Shown in pieces: positions 45,979 to 55,951 of a stretch of DNA of 64,000 nucleotides. Below the pieces are notes generated by a model, which was not told the DNA's origin, did no database searches, and saw only the letters and a list, made by a program, of their open reading frames with translations. This DNA comes from Chitinophaga hostae. GTDB lineage: Bacteria; Bacteroidota; Bacteroidia; Chitinophagales; Chitinophagaceae. Positions within the stretch are counted from its first letter, which is position 1. Every line of letters starts with the position of its first letter. A program made the position numbers and the translations under genes. The stretch is taken from contig NZ_JAGTXB010000015.1 of assembly GCF_018224885.1 (NCBI RefSeq), forward strand, positions 1 through 64,000, written 5' to 3'.

Positions 45979-46578
45979 TCATTGGGAAAGAAAAATGTAA
46001 GGAATCAGGATAAATAATGTTGAATGATGATACCTCAAGGCTCTTTTAATAAGCCGTAATGCGTATTGAACCTGCTTTTTCACGGTCTCTTCAGATATAG
46101 CCAGTCTTTGCGCTATTTCCTTATGGGTCAGATGCTCATGGCGACTCATCTGATAAACTTCCTGCATTCTCGGGGGCATCTTTTCAATAGCATGCCTGAT
46201 GGCCAGTTGCAGTTCTTTCAGTTGTAGTTGTATCTCTGCTGTAGCGGATATGGCATTTATCTCAACATCGGCAATGGTGCTCAGATAATCCCGGCGGGTG
46301 ATATGCTTCTCTATATAATGAATGGCTTTATAACGCACGCTGGTTTGAAGATAGCCAGCCAGTGAACTTTCAATTTGCAATTCTCTTCTCCTGTTCCATA
46401 AAGAAAGAAAAACCTCCTGAACCACGTCTTCTGCTTCGTCTTTACCACGTAAGGCCTTCGCTGCAGTAACAAACAATCCCTGCCAATAGCGGCGATAGAG
46501 CAGACTAAATGCCTCCTCATTATCATTGCTCATCATTTTAAGAAGCGTATCGTCAGTATAAAGCGTAACTATTGCCAT
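45979..46578 (-). CDS. ECF RNA polymerase sigma-70 factor (FecI-like)
   Basis: A 199-residue ECF sigma with region 2 at about 20-90 (DEAEDVVQEVFLSLWNRRREL) and region 4 at about 120-180 (MPPRMQEVYQMSRHEHLTHKEIAQRLAISEETVKKQ is the helix-turn-helix zone), ending in a hydrophobic tail (STLFILIPYIFLSQ). It is divergent from its presumed anti-sigma gene (FecR at 46886), whereas in the other two modules of the window sigma and FecR are co-directional. Its promoter, leader and first codons are duplicated at 42653-42841. It should control the SusC/SusD operon on its right. Confidence 0.92.
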   Translation of the reverse strand: MAIVTLYTDDTLLKMMSNDNEEAFSLLYRRYWQGLFVTAAKALRGKDEAEDVVQEVFLSLWNRRRELQIESSLAGYLQTSVRYKAIHYIEKHITRRDYLSTIADVEINAISATAEIQLQLKELQLAIRHAIEKMPPRMQEVYQMSRHEHLTHKEIAQRLAISEETVKKQVQYALRLIKRALRYHHSTLFILIPYIFLSQ

Positions 46579-46702
46579 AAAGAGTGGTAAGGCATAACGT
46601 GGCGAAAGAATGAAACGACGCGAATATAAAAAAAATTAATTAACCTGTTAACGGTAAAATAAATCATTTTTTTTTGCAGTTGGATTTACCGGAAAGTTAA
46701 AA
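46544..46702. repeat. Copy B of duplicated sigma promoter and leader (original context)
   Basis: The partner of 42684-42841, covering the first 12 codons of the sigma gene and about 125 upstream bases, with the conserved TATATTCG (minus strand, 46621-46628). This copy sits in front of the intact gene. Confidence 0.85.
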
Positions 46703-46885
46703 CCACCAGCCTCTACGCCTCCCCGCGCATATCCTTCCTTTCAAATATCAATCATTTGCAGGCACATGCATGTTACAACTTGTTTAATCTTCTTTTGAAA
46801 AAACAGTCAGAAAAAAAATTATTACCTCTTATACCCCCCGTGCTTTTATCAGCGGACAATAATAAAGCTATTAAATCACCTGAAA
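46579..46885. promoter_or_regulatory. Divergent promoter region between sigma and FecR genes
   Basis: A 307-base AT-rich stretch. The sigma side carries TATATTCG and an A-tract of eight bases. A T-run at about 46666-46675 follows. On the FecR side no good TAnnTTTG box is seen. Confidence 0.45.
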
Positions 46886-48070
46886 ATGGATATAGGACAG
46901 GTAAAGGCCCTTTTGGAAAAATATCGTACCGGTAAAAGTTCCCCTGAAGAGAAGGAAATAGTGGAACAATGGTATGCCCTTCTTGTGAACACAGGTGAAT
47001 GGGAATGGAGTGATGGAGAAAAGGAACAGCTGGAACAGGCCATGGAAGCAAAACTGCTTCAGCAGATCAGGACAACTGATGGACTGCAGCGCCGTAGCAC
47101 CTTCTTCCAAAAAACAGCCGGATGGTGGGCTGCCGCCACCATTATATGCGTGCTAACAGCGGGCGCCCGTTTCCTCTTTTTCAACACAGCAAATAAACAT
47201 CATACATCAGCTTTACCATCGCCCCGTTTTAAGAATGATATTCTCCCTGCGAAACAACAGGTAATGCTTACCCTCTCCGACGGTACTCAAAAAGCATTAG
47301 ATGATGTTTCGAACGGCACGGTATCACTGCCGGGAATGCCAAAGGCAGTGAAAAAAGACAGCTCCATAACATATGCTTCCGCTGATAGAACGTCCGGCGG
47401 GGAAGTAGTCTACAATACAATTGCCACTGGAAAAGGAAGAACATTTCGTTTGCAATTATCCGACGGAAGCGACGTGTGGCTGGATGCACTTTCGTCCATC
47501 CGCTTTCCGACTTCATTCCCGGGCACAGCGCGAATAGTGGAAACTACCGGCCAGGTATACTTCGAAGTGGCCCACAACGCGCAGCAGTGTTTCAAGGTCA
47601 AAAGCGGTAAGCAGGTAGTAGAAGTGCTGGGCACACATTTCAATATTAACTCCTTCAACGGGGACGTTATTCAAACCACCTTACTCGAAGGCAGTTTGAG
47701 AGTACAGGCGTCCGCCAACGTTTTAAGCGGGAATAATACCGGGAATTCAATTGTAATTAAACCGGGACAGCAAGCCACATTCAGCTCACAAAACCCCAAG
47801 CTCACAACACAGGAACTGCAAAACATGGACGAGGTGATGGCCTGGAAAGAAGGCCGTTTCCGATTTGACGGCAGCAGTATTGAAAATATCACAGCACAGC
47901 TATCAAGATGGTATAACATAGACGTAATATATAAAGACAAAATAACAGAAACATTTGTGGCGGATATAACGAGAGATCTGCCTATCTCAAAAGTGCTGGA
48001 GCTTCTTGAAATGACCAAACAAGTCAAGTTCGTAATCAACGGAAATAAAGTAACAGTGACAAAATGGTAA
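46886..48070 (+). CDS. FecR family anti-sigma factor
   Basis: A 394-residue single-pass membrane protein: cytoplasmic N-terminus (1-75), transmembrane helix at about 82-102 (AGWWAAATIICVLTAGARFLFF), FecR domain at about 170-275 (GRTFRLQLSDGSDVWLDALS), and a DUF4974 domain from about 310 to the end (DEVMAWKEGRFRFDGSSIENITAQLSRWY region to KVTVTKW). It starts the plus-strand half of the PUL, 101 bases before SusC, and should sequester the sigma factor encoded divergently. Confidence 0.93.
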   Translation: MDIGQVKALLEKYRTGKSSPEEKEIVEQWYALLVNTGEWEWSDGEKEQLEQAMEAKLLQQIRTTDGLQRRSTFFQKTAGWWAAATIICVLTAGARFLFFNTANKHHTSALPSPRFKNDILPAKQQVMLTLSDGTQKALDDVSNGTVSLPGMPKAVKKDSSITYASADRTSGGEVVYNTIATGKGRTFRLQLSDGSDVWLDALSSIRFPTSFPGTARIVETTGQVYFEVAHNAQQCFKVKSGKQVVEVLGTHFNINSFNGDVIQTTLLEGSLRVQASANVLSGNNTGNSIVIKPGQQATFSSQNPKLTTQELQNMDEVMAWKEGRFRFDGSSIENITAQLSRWYNIDVIYKDKITETFVADITRDLPISKVLELLEMTKQVKFVINGNKVTVTKW

Positions 48071-48171
48071 TCACAGTCTGAAAAAAAATGCCAGAAGTGT
48101 TGGAACCACCTCTGGCAGGTTTAATTAAATAAAACGCTTAACCGAATTTATTAACCAAACAGCACAAAAGT

Positions 48172-51100
48172 ATGCAATTCACTGCCATTTCGAGCAGAGC
48201 AAAACATTTTTTGCTTTCACCCCCCCATATCCCATTACCAGGTACTAAGAGGGGCATTAAAATTCAAAGAATTATGAAATTTACTGCCGTATTTATGCTG
48301 GTCGCCTGTCTTCAGGCGGCCGCCCGATCAGATGGCCAAACGATCACCCTGTCTGTAAAAAACAGGTCGCTCGAAAAAGTATTGGCTGACATCAAAAAGC
48401 AAAGCAATGTTAGCTTCATTTATGGAAAGGAACTGGTAAAAGGCGCCGGGCCGGTAACAATAAATGTAAAAGACAATTCACTTACCAGGATTCTTGACCA
48501 GGTATTTCAGCATCAGCAACTGACGTACAAGGTGTTCGATGATTACATTGTAATCAGTCCAAAAACGGCTGCACCGGAAACCGGCGCGCCTGTTGCTGAT
48601 TTGCCGCTGCCGGCAGATATCACCGGGAAAGTGGTGGATGAAAACGGCGCTCCCCTGGCCGGCGCAACAGTGAGGGTAAAAGGCAGCGTGAACTCGACGG
48701 CCACAAATGCGGAAGGCGTTTTTGTGCTTAAAAAAGTAGCGGAGGATGCCACGCTCATCATTTCATTTATAGGAATGGAAACCCAGGAAATAAAGGTGAA
48801 AGGAAAAGAACCCGTCAACATTGTATTGAAACAGGCGATATCGCAGGGACGGGACGTAGTGGTGGTGGCCTATGGGCAACAAAAGAAGGAAAGTATGGTG
48901 AGTTCTATTACCACCATTAATCCCAAGGAATTGAAAGGACCTACCAGTAACCTAACCACCATGCTGGCCGGTCGTTTAGCCGGCATAGTAGCCTACCAGC
49001 GAAGCGGAGAACCAGGGCAGGATAACGCACAATTTTTTATCAGGGGAATTACTTCTTTCGGATCAGGAAAAATAAATCCTTTAATACTGATAGATGGGAT
49101 GGAATCTACTCCCACCGATCTTGCGAGATTGCAACCAGATGATATTTCCGGTTTTTCGGTGTTGAAAGATGCCTCCGCATCATCCTTATATGGCGCCAGG
49201 GGGGCAAATGGCGTGGTGCTGGTCACTACCAAATCCGGTAAAGATGGTAAACCCAAATTTAACTTCAGGGCAGAAAATTCTGTTTCTTCAAATACGCGGA
49301 ATTTCCAGCTGGCAGACAATATCACCTACATGAAGATGGCAAATGAAGCGGTGTTAACCCGGAACTCATTAGGCGCATTGCCTTATTCACAAACCAAGAT
49401 TGACCGCACAGCCGCAGGCGCCAATCCATTGTTATACCCTAATAATAACTGGATGAAATTACTGATAAAGGACAACACCTTAAACCAGCGGTTTAACATG
49501 AACATGAGCGGAGGAGGTAAAGTTGCCCAGTATTATATTGCCGGCACTTATAACATCGATAATGGGGTGTTAAAAAGTGAAGCCCTGAATAAGTATGATA
49601 ACAATATCAAATTGAAGAGTTACCAGATACGCTCCAATGTGAATGTTAAACTGACACCAACCACCGAAGGTATTGTCAGAACCTCCGGCACTTTCGACGA
49701 TTATCACGGGCCAATAGGCGGCGGCGCTGGTATTTTTTCCCAGGCAATATCTTCCAATCCTGTATTATTCCCGGCCACTTATCCCTCCTCAGCATTACCT
49801 AACATAAAGCATCCTTTATTCGGAAATTCAGCGATAAGAGGTGAAGGCGCATCGCAGGTTTTCTACAATAACCCCTATGCCAATATGGTTTCCGGTTTTC
49901 AACAGTATAACACCTCCACATTAAATGTACAGCTTGAAATAAAGCAGGACTTTAATTTTATCACCGAGGGCCTTACCGGCCGTGTTATGGGTTATACGCA
50001 AAGGTATTCTTACTTCGATCTGAGCAGAAAATATAATCCCTTCTTTTATTCAGCGAATCCAATAGATTCAAAAGGACAGGATTACAGTTTATCGCTGCTA
50101 AATGAACTAACTGCCACAGAGTACCTGAATTATGCGCCGGGTAAGAAAACCGTTAACACGGCTACCTATATGGAGGCAGGGCTAAACTACAGCAGAACAT
50201 TCAACGAAAAGCATGCTATAGGGGGCTTACTGATTACCATATTGCGTAATTACCTGAATGGGAATGCTGAGGATCTTCAATCTTCTCTCCCTTTCAGAAA
50301 CCGCGGACTTTCAGGCAGGTTTACCTACGCTTATGATAACAGGTATCTTTTTGAAGCAAACTTTGGGTATAATGGTTCAGAGCGTTTTGCTGAAACACAG
50401 CGCTACGGATTCTTTCCATCGGTAGGCGTGGCGTGGAATGTATCCAACGAGCATTTTTTTGACGCACTGAAACCTGCGATCTCCCGGCTGAAGCTCAGGG
50501 CTACCTATGGTTTAATTGGTAATGATGAGATCGGAGACCCTAAAGATCGTTTCTTCTACCTGGCCAATGTCAATTTACAAGGCGGTAACGTAGGCAACTT
50601 CGGCACTGATTATACCTACTCCAGGCCAGGTGTTTCGATCTCCAGGTATCCGAATGAAAAAATTACCTGGGAGAAAGCGAAAACCGTAAATATCGGGATG
50701 GACCTGAGCTTATTTAATGATTTAAACCTGGTGGTGGAAGCTTACAGGCAACACCGGAGCAACATCCTGATGTCGAGGAGCTACATTCCAAGTACGATGG
50801 GACTTGCTACTAATATACAGGCCAACGTAGGTGAGGCGGAATCAAAAGGTGTGGATGTTACCATGGATTACAGCAGAACGCTGGGAGATATATGGATTCA
50901 GGGAAGGGGAACATTTACTTATGCCACCAGTAAGCTGCTGGTTAATGAAGAACCGGATTACGGCAAAGACCTCTCCTACCTCTATAAAGTTGGTAATTCG
51001 CTTGGTCAGAATTATGGTTACATAGCTGAAAGATTATTTGTTGACGATGAAGAAGTAAAAAATTCTCCGAGGCAGAATTTTGGCGAAGTCAGAGGCGGAG

Positions 51101-51675
51101 ATATCAAATACAGGGATATCAATGGTGATGGACAGATCAGCTCACTGGATATCGTTCCGCTGGGATTACCTAAGACACCTGAAATTGTATATGGATTCGG
51201 CCTGTCGGTAGGGTATAAAAATTTTGACATAAGCGGCTTCTTCCAGGGATCGGCCCGCTCTTCATTCTGGATTGACCCCGCCAAAATTACACCATTTGTT
51301 ATGGGCGGTGATCAGGGTAATCTGCAGAACGGGCTACTAAAAGCCATAGCTGACGACTACTGGTCGGAGGATAACAGGAACATGACCGCATTTTGGCCAC
51401 GGCTAAGCTCCAACATCAATACTAACAATACACAGGTTTCTAACTGGTGGATGCGAAATGGTTCCTTCCTGAGATTAAAAACCGTAGAACTGGGCTATAA
51501 TCTTTCAGGGAAATCAATCAAAAGACTTGGCATTAACTCCCTCAGGGCTTATGCCAATGGCACCAATTTGTTTGTTAACAGCAGCTTCAAACTATGGGAT
51601 CCTGAACAGGGCGATAACGGGCTAGGTTATCCCGTGCAAAGGGTGTTCAATTTTGGGGTTAACGTTCAGTTCTAA
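48172..51675 (+). CDS. SusC/RagA family TonB-linked receptor with STN domain (PUL)
   Basis: An 1167-residue receptor. The hydrophobic signal core follows an internal ATG at 48274 (MKFTAVFMLVACLQ), but longer N-termini are frequent in this family and the ATG at 48172 is kept. STN domain at about 60-125 (LEKVLADIKKQSNVSFIYGKEL), regulatory beta sandwich at about 145-225, plug with ASASSLYGARGANGVVLVTTKSG (about 330-352), and a barrel ending FNFGVNVQF. The SusD gene follows after 19 bases. Glycosidases and accessory lipoproteins around it point to an oligosaccharide substrate. Confidence 0.95.
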   Translation: MQFTAISSRAKHFLLSPPHIPLPGTKRGIKIQRIMKFTAVFMLVACLQAAARSDGQTITLSVKNRSLEKVLADIKKQSNVSFIYGKELVKGAGPVTINVKDNSLTRILDQVFQHQQLTYKVFDDYIVISPKTAAPETGAPVADLPLPADITGKVVDENGAPLAGATVRVKGSVNSTATNAEGVFVLKKVAEDATLIISFIGMETQEIKVKGKEPVNIVLKQAISQGRDVVVVAYGQQKKESMVSSITTINPKELKGPTSNLTTMLAGRLAGIVAYQRSGEPGQDNAQFFIRGITSFGSGKINPLILIDGMESTPTDLARLQPDDISGFSVLKDASASSLYGARGANGVVLVTTKSGKDGKPKFNFRAENSVSSNTRNFQLADNITYMKMANEAVLTRNSLGALPYSQTKIDRTAAGANPLLYPNNNWMKLLIKDNTLNQRFNMNMSGGGKVAQYYIAGTYNIDNGVLKSEALNKYDNNIKLKSYQIRSNVNVKLTPTTEGIVRTSGTFDDYHGPIGGGAGIFSQAISSNPVLFPATYPSSALPNIKHPLFGNSAIRGEGASQVFYNNPYANMVSGFQQYNTSTLNVQLEIKQDFNFITEGLTGRVMGYTQRYSYFDLSRKYNPFFYSANPIDSKGQDYSLSLLNELTATEYLNYAPGKKTVNTATYMEAGLNYSRTFNEKHAIGGLLITILRNYLNGNAEDLQSSLPFRNRGLSGRFTYAYDNRYLFEANFGYNGSERFAETQRYGFFPSVGVAWNVSNEHFFDALKPAISRLKLRATYGLIGNDEIGDPKDRFFYLANVNLQGGNVGNFGTDYTYSRPGVSISRYPNEKITWEKAKTVNIGMDLSLFNDLNLVVEAYRQHRSNILMSRSYIPSTMGLATNIQANVGEAESKGVDVTMDYSRTLGDIWIQGRGTFTYATSKLLVNEEPDYGKDLSYLYKVGNSLGQNYGYIAERLFVDDEEVKNSPRQNFGEVRGGDIKYRDINGDGQISSLDIVPLGLPKTPEIVYGFGLSVGYKNFDISGFFQGSARSSFWIDPAKITPFVMGGDQGNLQNGLLKAIADDYWSEDNRNMTAFWPRLSSNINTNNTQVSNWWMRNGSFLRLKTVELGYNLSGKSIKRLGINSLRAYANGTNLFVNSSFKLWDPEQGDNGLGYPVQRVFNFGVNVQF

Positions 51676-51694
51676 ATTTAAATAAGAAAACGAG

Positions 51695-53593
51695 ATGAAA
51701 CTATATACTACTGCTTATCTTATTTTATCAGCTATGGTATTGATGATTGTAATACCATCCTGTAAAAAAAGTTTCCTGGATATCGTTCCGGATAATGTAG
51801 CTACCCTTGATAATGCTTTCGCTAATCGCAATGAGGCAGAAAAGTTTTTGTTCACCTGTTACAATGCTTTACCCAATGATGCCAATCCTGATTTTAACCC
51901 CGGCATCAATACAGGAGATGAATTTTGGGTGTACTGGCCGGTTCAGGCCAGCGATTACGCCTCTTTAGATCCATTTAATATTGCACGCGGTTTTCAGAAT
52001 AAAGTAAGCCCGGGCATGAATTACTGGGATGGATTTGGCGGACGGTCCTTATGGCAGGGGATTCGTAACTGCAATATTTTCCTGGAAAATATTGATAAGC
52101 CAATCGATTTGGAGCCTTATATGAAAGAGCGGTGGGTAGCTGAAGCCAAGTTTCTGAAAGCTTATTTGCATTGGTACCTGTTCAGGATGTATGGCCCTAT
52201 TCCCATTGTTGATAAGAACCTGCCCATTTCCGCGTCGGCAGAGGAAGTAAAGGTAAGCAGGCAACCGGTTGACTCTGTAGCAAATTACATTTCAAATTTA
52301 TTGGATGAAGCTGCGGCAGGAACAACTACCGGACTGCCGGATAAAATTACCAGCTTAAGCACGGAACTCGGCCGCGTTACCAAACCGGCGGCACTGGCTA
52401 TTAAGGCCAGGTTGCTGGTAACCGCTGCCAGCCCGTTGTTCAATGGGAATGCCGATTTCAATGGTTTGAAGAATAAGGACGGAAAATTATTGTTCAACGC
52501 CGCCTATGATGTAAATAAATGGAAACGGGCCGCTGCTGCCTGTAAAGCAGCTATTGATGCCGCAGAAGCCGCCGGCGTTGCTTTGTATAAATTTATTCCA
52601 ACGTTCCAGGATATGGATGAGGATACAAAACTGGAAATGACCATCAGGAATACAGTATGTGAAAAATGGAACAAGGAGTTAATACTTGGCAGCACTGCGT
52701 CAACAAGGGCTATACAAATGACAGCCTCTCCGAATTTCGACCCCAATAATTTTAACAACGGTTTAAGAGGGCAACTGGCGCCTACTTTAAAAATGGCCGA
52801 ATTGTTCTATACCAGAAATGGCGTACCTATTAATGAAGATGTTACCTGGGATTATGCTAACCGCTATAATCTGAGGGCCACTACCGCTGATGATAAAGGG
52901 CTGCAAAGCGGATACTCCACCGTAGGACTGCATTTTGACAGGGAACCCCGCTTTTATGCGGATATGGCGTTCGACGGATCAAAGTTGTTTATGCAGAATG
53001 GCCTGTTTAAGATCCAGAGTAAGCTGGAACAAACGTCCGGAAGGAAACAAACCCTTTACTATTCCGTAACAGGTTACTATACAAAAAAACTGATCAACTG
53101 GAACCTGGTAGTAGCCGGAGGAACGACCACAGAAAATTATCCATGGCCAATAATGAGACTGGGAGATCTTTACCTGCTTTACGCCGAAGCATTAAACGAA
53201 TCAGGCGATCTGTCAACGCCGCTGGTCTATCTTAACAAGATCAGGGCAAGAGCAGGTTTGCAAACAGTAGAGCGTTCATGGACCAACTTCTCCACAAACC
53301 CGGGAAAGTTTGCCAATCAATCAGGGTTAAGGGATATCATACACCAGGAACGTTTAATTGAAATGGCATTTGAAGGCAGCCGTTTCTGGGATTTAAGACG
53401 GTGGAAGAAGGCCGCCAGCATGCTGAATCAACCTATATACGGCTGGAACGTTGCAACAAAAAGTTTTGCCGAGTACAATACAAAAGTGCTGTTGTATAAT
53501 CAAACCTTTATTGCTCCAAGAGATTATTTCTGGCCGATCAAAGAAAACAACCTGATTGTAAACCCCAACCTGGTACAAAATGCCGGCTGGTAA
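51695..53593 (+). CDS. RagB/SusD family glycan-binding lipoprotein (PUL)
   Basis: A 632-residue lipoprotein with lipobox ending at Cys23 (IPSC) followed by KKSFLD. SusD signatures include FANRNEAEKFLFTCYNALP near the start, KERWVAEAKFLKAYLHWYLFRMYGPIP (about 140-166), LGDLYLLYAEALNESGD (about 485-500) and ERLIEMAFEGSRFWDLRRWK (about 548-567), with the standard ending LIVNPNLVQNAGW. It forms the extracellular lid for the SusC protein encoded just upstream. It is longer than classical SusD (about 550). Confidence 0.95.
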   Translation: MKLYTTAYLILSAMVLMIVIPSCKKSFLDIVPDNVATLDNAFANRNEAEKFLFTCYNALPNDANPDFNPGINTGDEFWVYWPVQASDYASLDPFNIARGFQNKVSPGMNYWDGFGGRSLWQGIRNCNIFLENIDKPIDLEPYMKERWVAEAKFLKAYLHWYLFRMYGPIPIVDKNLPISASAEEVKVSRQPVDSVANYISNLLDEAAAGTTTGLPDKITSLSTELGRVTKPAALAIKARLLVTAASPLFNGNADFNGLKNKDGKLLFNAAYDVNKWKRAAAACKAAIDAAEAAGVALYKFIPTFQDMDEDTKLEMTIRNTVCEKWNKELILGSTASTRAIQMTASPNFDPNNFNNGLRGQLAPTLKMAELFYTRNGVPINEDVTWDYANRYNLRATTADDKGLQSGYSTVGLHFDREPRFYADMAFDGSKLFMQNGLFKIQSKLEQTSGRKQTLYYSVTGYYTKKLINWNLVVAGGTTTENYPWPIMRLGDLYLLYAEALNESGDLSTPLVYLNKIRARAGLQTVERSWTNFSTNPGKFANQSGLRDIIHQERLIEMAFEGSRFWDLRRWKKAASMLNQPIYGWNVATKSFAEYNTKVLLYNQTFIAPRDYFWPIKENNLIVNPNLVQNAGW

Positions 53594-53639
53594 ATTATGC
53601 CCTGTTTGCAATTCTTAAGTAAACCTTAAACCTAAGTAA

Positions 53640-54818
53640 ATGAAACGATTAATAAATAGATGGTGCATGGTGATGTTAGTTGTAGTGGCTGTACAGGCCT
53701 GTAAACGATCCGAAATAGCGCCAATAGTAAATGACGGCGTAGCACCTGGCCCGGTGAAAGATGTAACAGTGGAGAACCTTAGCGGCTCGGCAAAAATAAA
53801 GTATACCATTCCCTCTGACCCGGATGTACTGTATGTAAAAGCAGTATACACCACTAAACAGGGCGTAGAAAGAGAAACCAAGGTAAGCTACTATAACAAC
53901 GCGATAACCGTTGCCGGCTTTGGAGATACCGATGCCTATGAAGTAAAATTGTATGCTGTAGATAAAGGCGGAAATGCATCGCAGCCGGTAGCTGTTACCG
54001 TTCATCCGCTAACGCCGGCCTTCAGGCTTGTACGCAATAGCCTCGGGGCGATAGCCAATTTCGGCGGGATTGACGTTAGCTATCAAAACCTTAGCGGAGC
54101 GGATATCGCCATTGTAGTTTTAATGAACGATTCGTTGGGCGATTTTACACCCATCAATACCAGTTATACCAATTTAAAGCAGGGCATATTTGTTACAAGG
54201 GATTTGAAAGCAGTTGAAACAAAGTTCGGTGTCTATGTGCGGGACCGGTGGGGTAATATTTCCGATACCCTGCATACAACCCTTACGCCTATATTCGAGG
54301 TTAAGTTGGACCGTACAAAGATGAAACAACTGGTTTTACCAACAAATACCGACGCTCCTTTGGGCTATGGTGGCTCTGTTGCCGGTCTTTTTGACGGAGG
54401 CGTCACCGGTGGCGGTTATTATCATACCGGCGATGGCGGCACCATGCCTAAATGGTTCTCTTACGACATGGGCGTAACCGCTAAAATAAGCCGCATGTCC
54501 TGGTTCATGAGACCAGGTTTCTTTTATGACCTGCACAGCCCCAGAAAAGTGGAAATATGGGGTTCCAACAATCCTTCTCCAGATGGAAGCTTTACCGGTT
54601 GGACATTGTTAACTGCATACGAGCAAATCAAACCTTCAGGTTTACCCAACGGACAATTAACCACCGCAGATAATGAAGCCGCCGCCGCAGGTGAAACAAT
54701 TACTATTCCATTAGATGCTCCCGCCGTGCGGTATATCAGGTTTAAAACCCTCAACAATTGGTCTAACGGAACCTATGTGCAAATTTATGAGATCTATATG
54801 TGGGGGAATCCGCAATAA
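53640..54818 (+). CDS. Surface lipoprotein with DUF4959, DUF5126 and DUF5000-type domains
   Basis: A 392-residue lipoprotein with lipobox ending at Cys21 (VQAC). The three parts follow a recurrent Bacteroidota PUL layout. Residues about 25-125 are a fibronectin-like DUF4959 domain (APGPVKDVTVENLSGSAKI). Residues about 125-225 are DUF5126-like. Residues about 230-392 are a DUF5000/F5-8C-like discoidin fold (KWFSYDMGVTAKISRMSWF, then VRYIRFKTLNNWSNGTYVQIYEIYMWG). It starts 46 bases after SusD and is probably a surface glycan-binding protein of the PUL. Confidence 0.87.
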   Translation: MKRLINRWCMVMLVVVAVQACKRSEIAPIVNDGVAPGPVKDVTVENLSGSAKIKYTIPSDPDVLYVKAVYTTKQGVERETKVSYYNNAITVAGFGDTDAYEVKLYAVDKGGNASQPVAVTVHPLTPAFRLVRNSLGAIANFGGIDVSYQNLSGADIAIVVLMNDSLGDFTPINTSYTNLKQGIFVTRDLKAVETKFGVYVRDRWGNISDTLHTTLTPIFEVKLDRTKMKQLVLPTNTDAPLGYGGSVAGLFDGGVTGGGYYHTGDGGTMPKWFSYDMGVTAKISRMSWFMRPGFFYDLHSPRKVEIWGSNNPSPDGSFTGWTLLTAYEQIKPSGLPNGQLTTADNEAAAAGETITIPLDAPAVRYIRFKTLNNWSNGTYVQIYEIYMWGNPQ

Positions 54819-54855
54819 GCATTAAACCGAATAACAATCAACTAATAACTAAATC

Positions 54856-55905
54856 ATGGAAAAGATAAAATATTTGATTTATCCTTTTCTTATTGCAGCA
54901 GGACTGTGCGTAATCTCCTGCACAAAGGAAAACGATTATAAGAAATTTGTAAAGGATGGAGAGCGTTCTTATCCGGGAAGGGCAGATACTGTCATTGTGC
55001 AGGCAGGAAATAAACGGATACAATTAAGGGTTGTATTGGGGCCGGACCCATTAATAACAAAGATAAAGACGTACTGGAACAACAGCGCCGATTCATTGGA
55101 AACTCCTGTAGTAAGAACCAACGGGGATACCGTAAACATCATTCTCAATAGTCACTTAAACGAGGGCACAAATAATTTTGAGGTATATACTTATAACAGT
55201 AAGGGCGACAGATCTGTAGTAACAAATGCAACGGGAAACATGTATGGCGACAACTACATGAGCGCGGTGGTTAACAGGAAGATCAGTTCCGTTCTGCAAT
55301 CGGGCGCCGGTGCTACTATTAACTGGAGTCCGGCTATAACAGGTGAACAGCGTATAGAAGTAAATTATACTGATGAAACCGGGGCCGCTCAATCGCTGGC
55401 TGTTCTTCCCACACAAACAGCCACCCAGATCGCCAGCTATAAATTAGGAACCGACATTTCTTATCGTTCCGTATATGCTCCGGAGCCGAATTCGTTTGAT
55501 GTATTCTCAGCAGATTACAGCAAGGTCAGTATATTTACGGCTGCTTCAACGGGCTACTTCTATCATCCCTCTAGTCCAAGAGCACTTAGCAGTACGAAAA
55601 CGATGTTCAGCAGCGGTGCTAATGGCGTAATTGTGGATTTAGGCGATTTAGGCGGCAGTGGCTACAAAGCCCTGATCACTGTTAACGCTGATAACACCCT
55701 CACCATTACAGCTGCGCCAGGGGCTGCAGGCGCACCCTACCTGATGTTTACTTCAGACTTACCGGCACCTTATACCGCTGCTTGGGCAGGATCTCCTTCC
55801 TGCAATAACACCTATAATCCCGCCACCAAAACCTATAAAGTAAGGTATGGTTATGGTTCAGCAGGAGCATATCGTGTTACGGAAGAGTTGCTTGTACGGA
55901 ACTAA
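54856..55905 (+). CDS. Surface lipoprotein with DUF4998-type domain
   Basis: A 349-residue lipoprotein with lipobox ending at Cys22 (VISC). The N-terminal half (YKKFVKDGERSYPGRADTV to KIKTYWNNSADS) matches the DUF4998 pattern found next to SusD genes. The C-terminal part (about 215-349) is beta-rich and unassigned. It is the last gene of the plus-strand PUL operon, ending 46 bases before a strong terminator. A second surface glycan-binding role is likely but not shown. Confidence 0.83.
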   Translation: MEKIKYLIYPFLIAAGLCVISCTKENDYKKFVKDGERSYPGRADTVIVQAGNKRIQLRVVLGPDPLITKIKTYWNNSADSLETPVVRTNGDTVNIILNSHLNEGTNNFEVYTYNSKGDRSVVTNATGNMYGDNYMSAVVNRKISSVLQSGAGATINWSPAITGEQRIEVNYTDETGAAQSLAVLPTQTATQIASYKLGTDISYRSVYAPEPNSFDVFSADYSKVSIFTAASTGYFYHPSSPRALSSTKTMFSSGANGVIVDLGDLGGSGYKALITVNADNTLTITAAPGAAGAPYLMFTSDLPAPYTAAWAGSPSCNNTYNPATKTYKVRYGYGSAGAYRVTEELLVRN

Positions 55906-55951
55906 TGATAGCAGATAATTCCTGTTACAGTTCGATCTTCGTACCAGGGAG

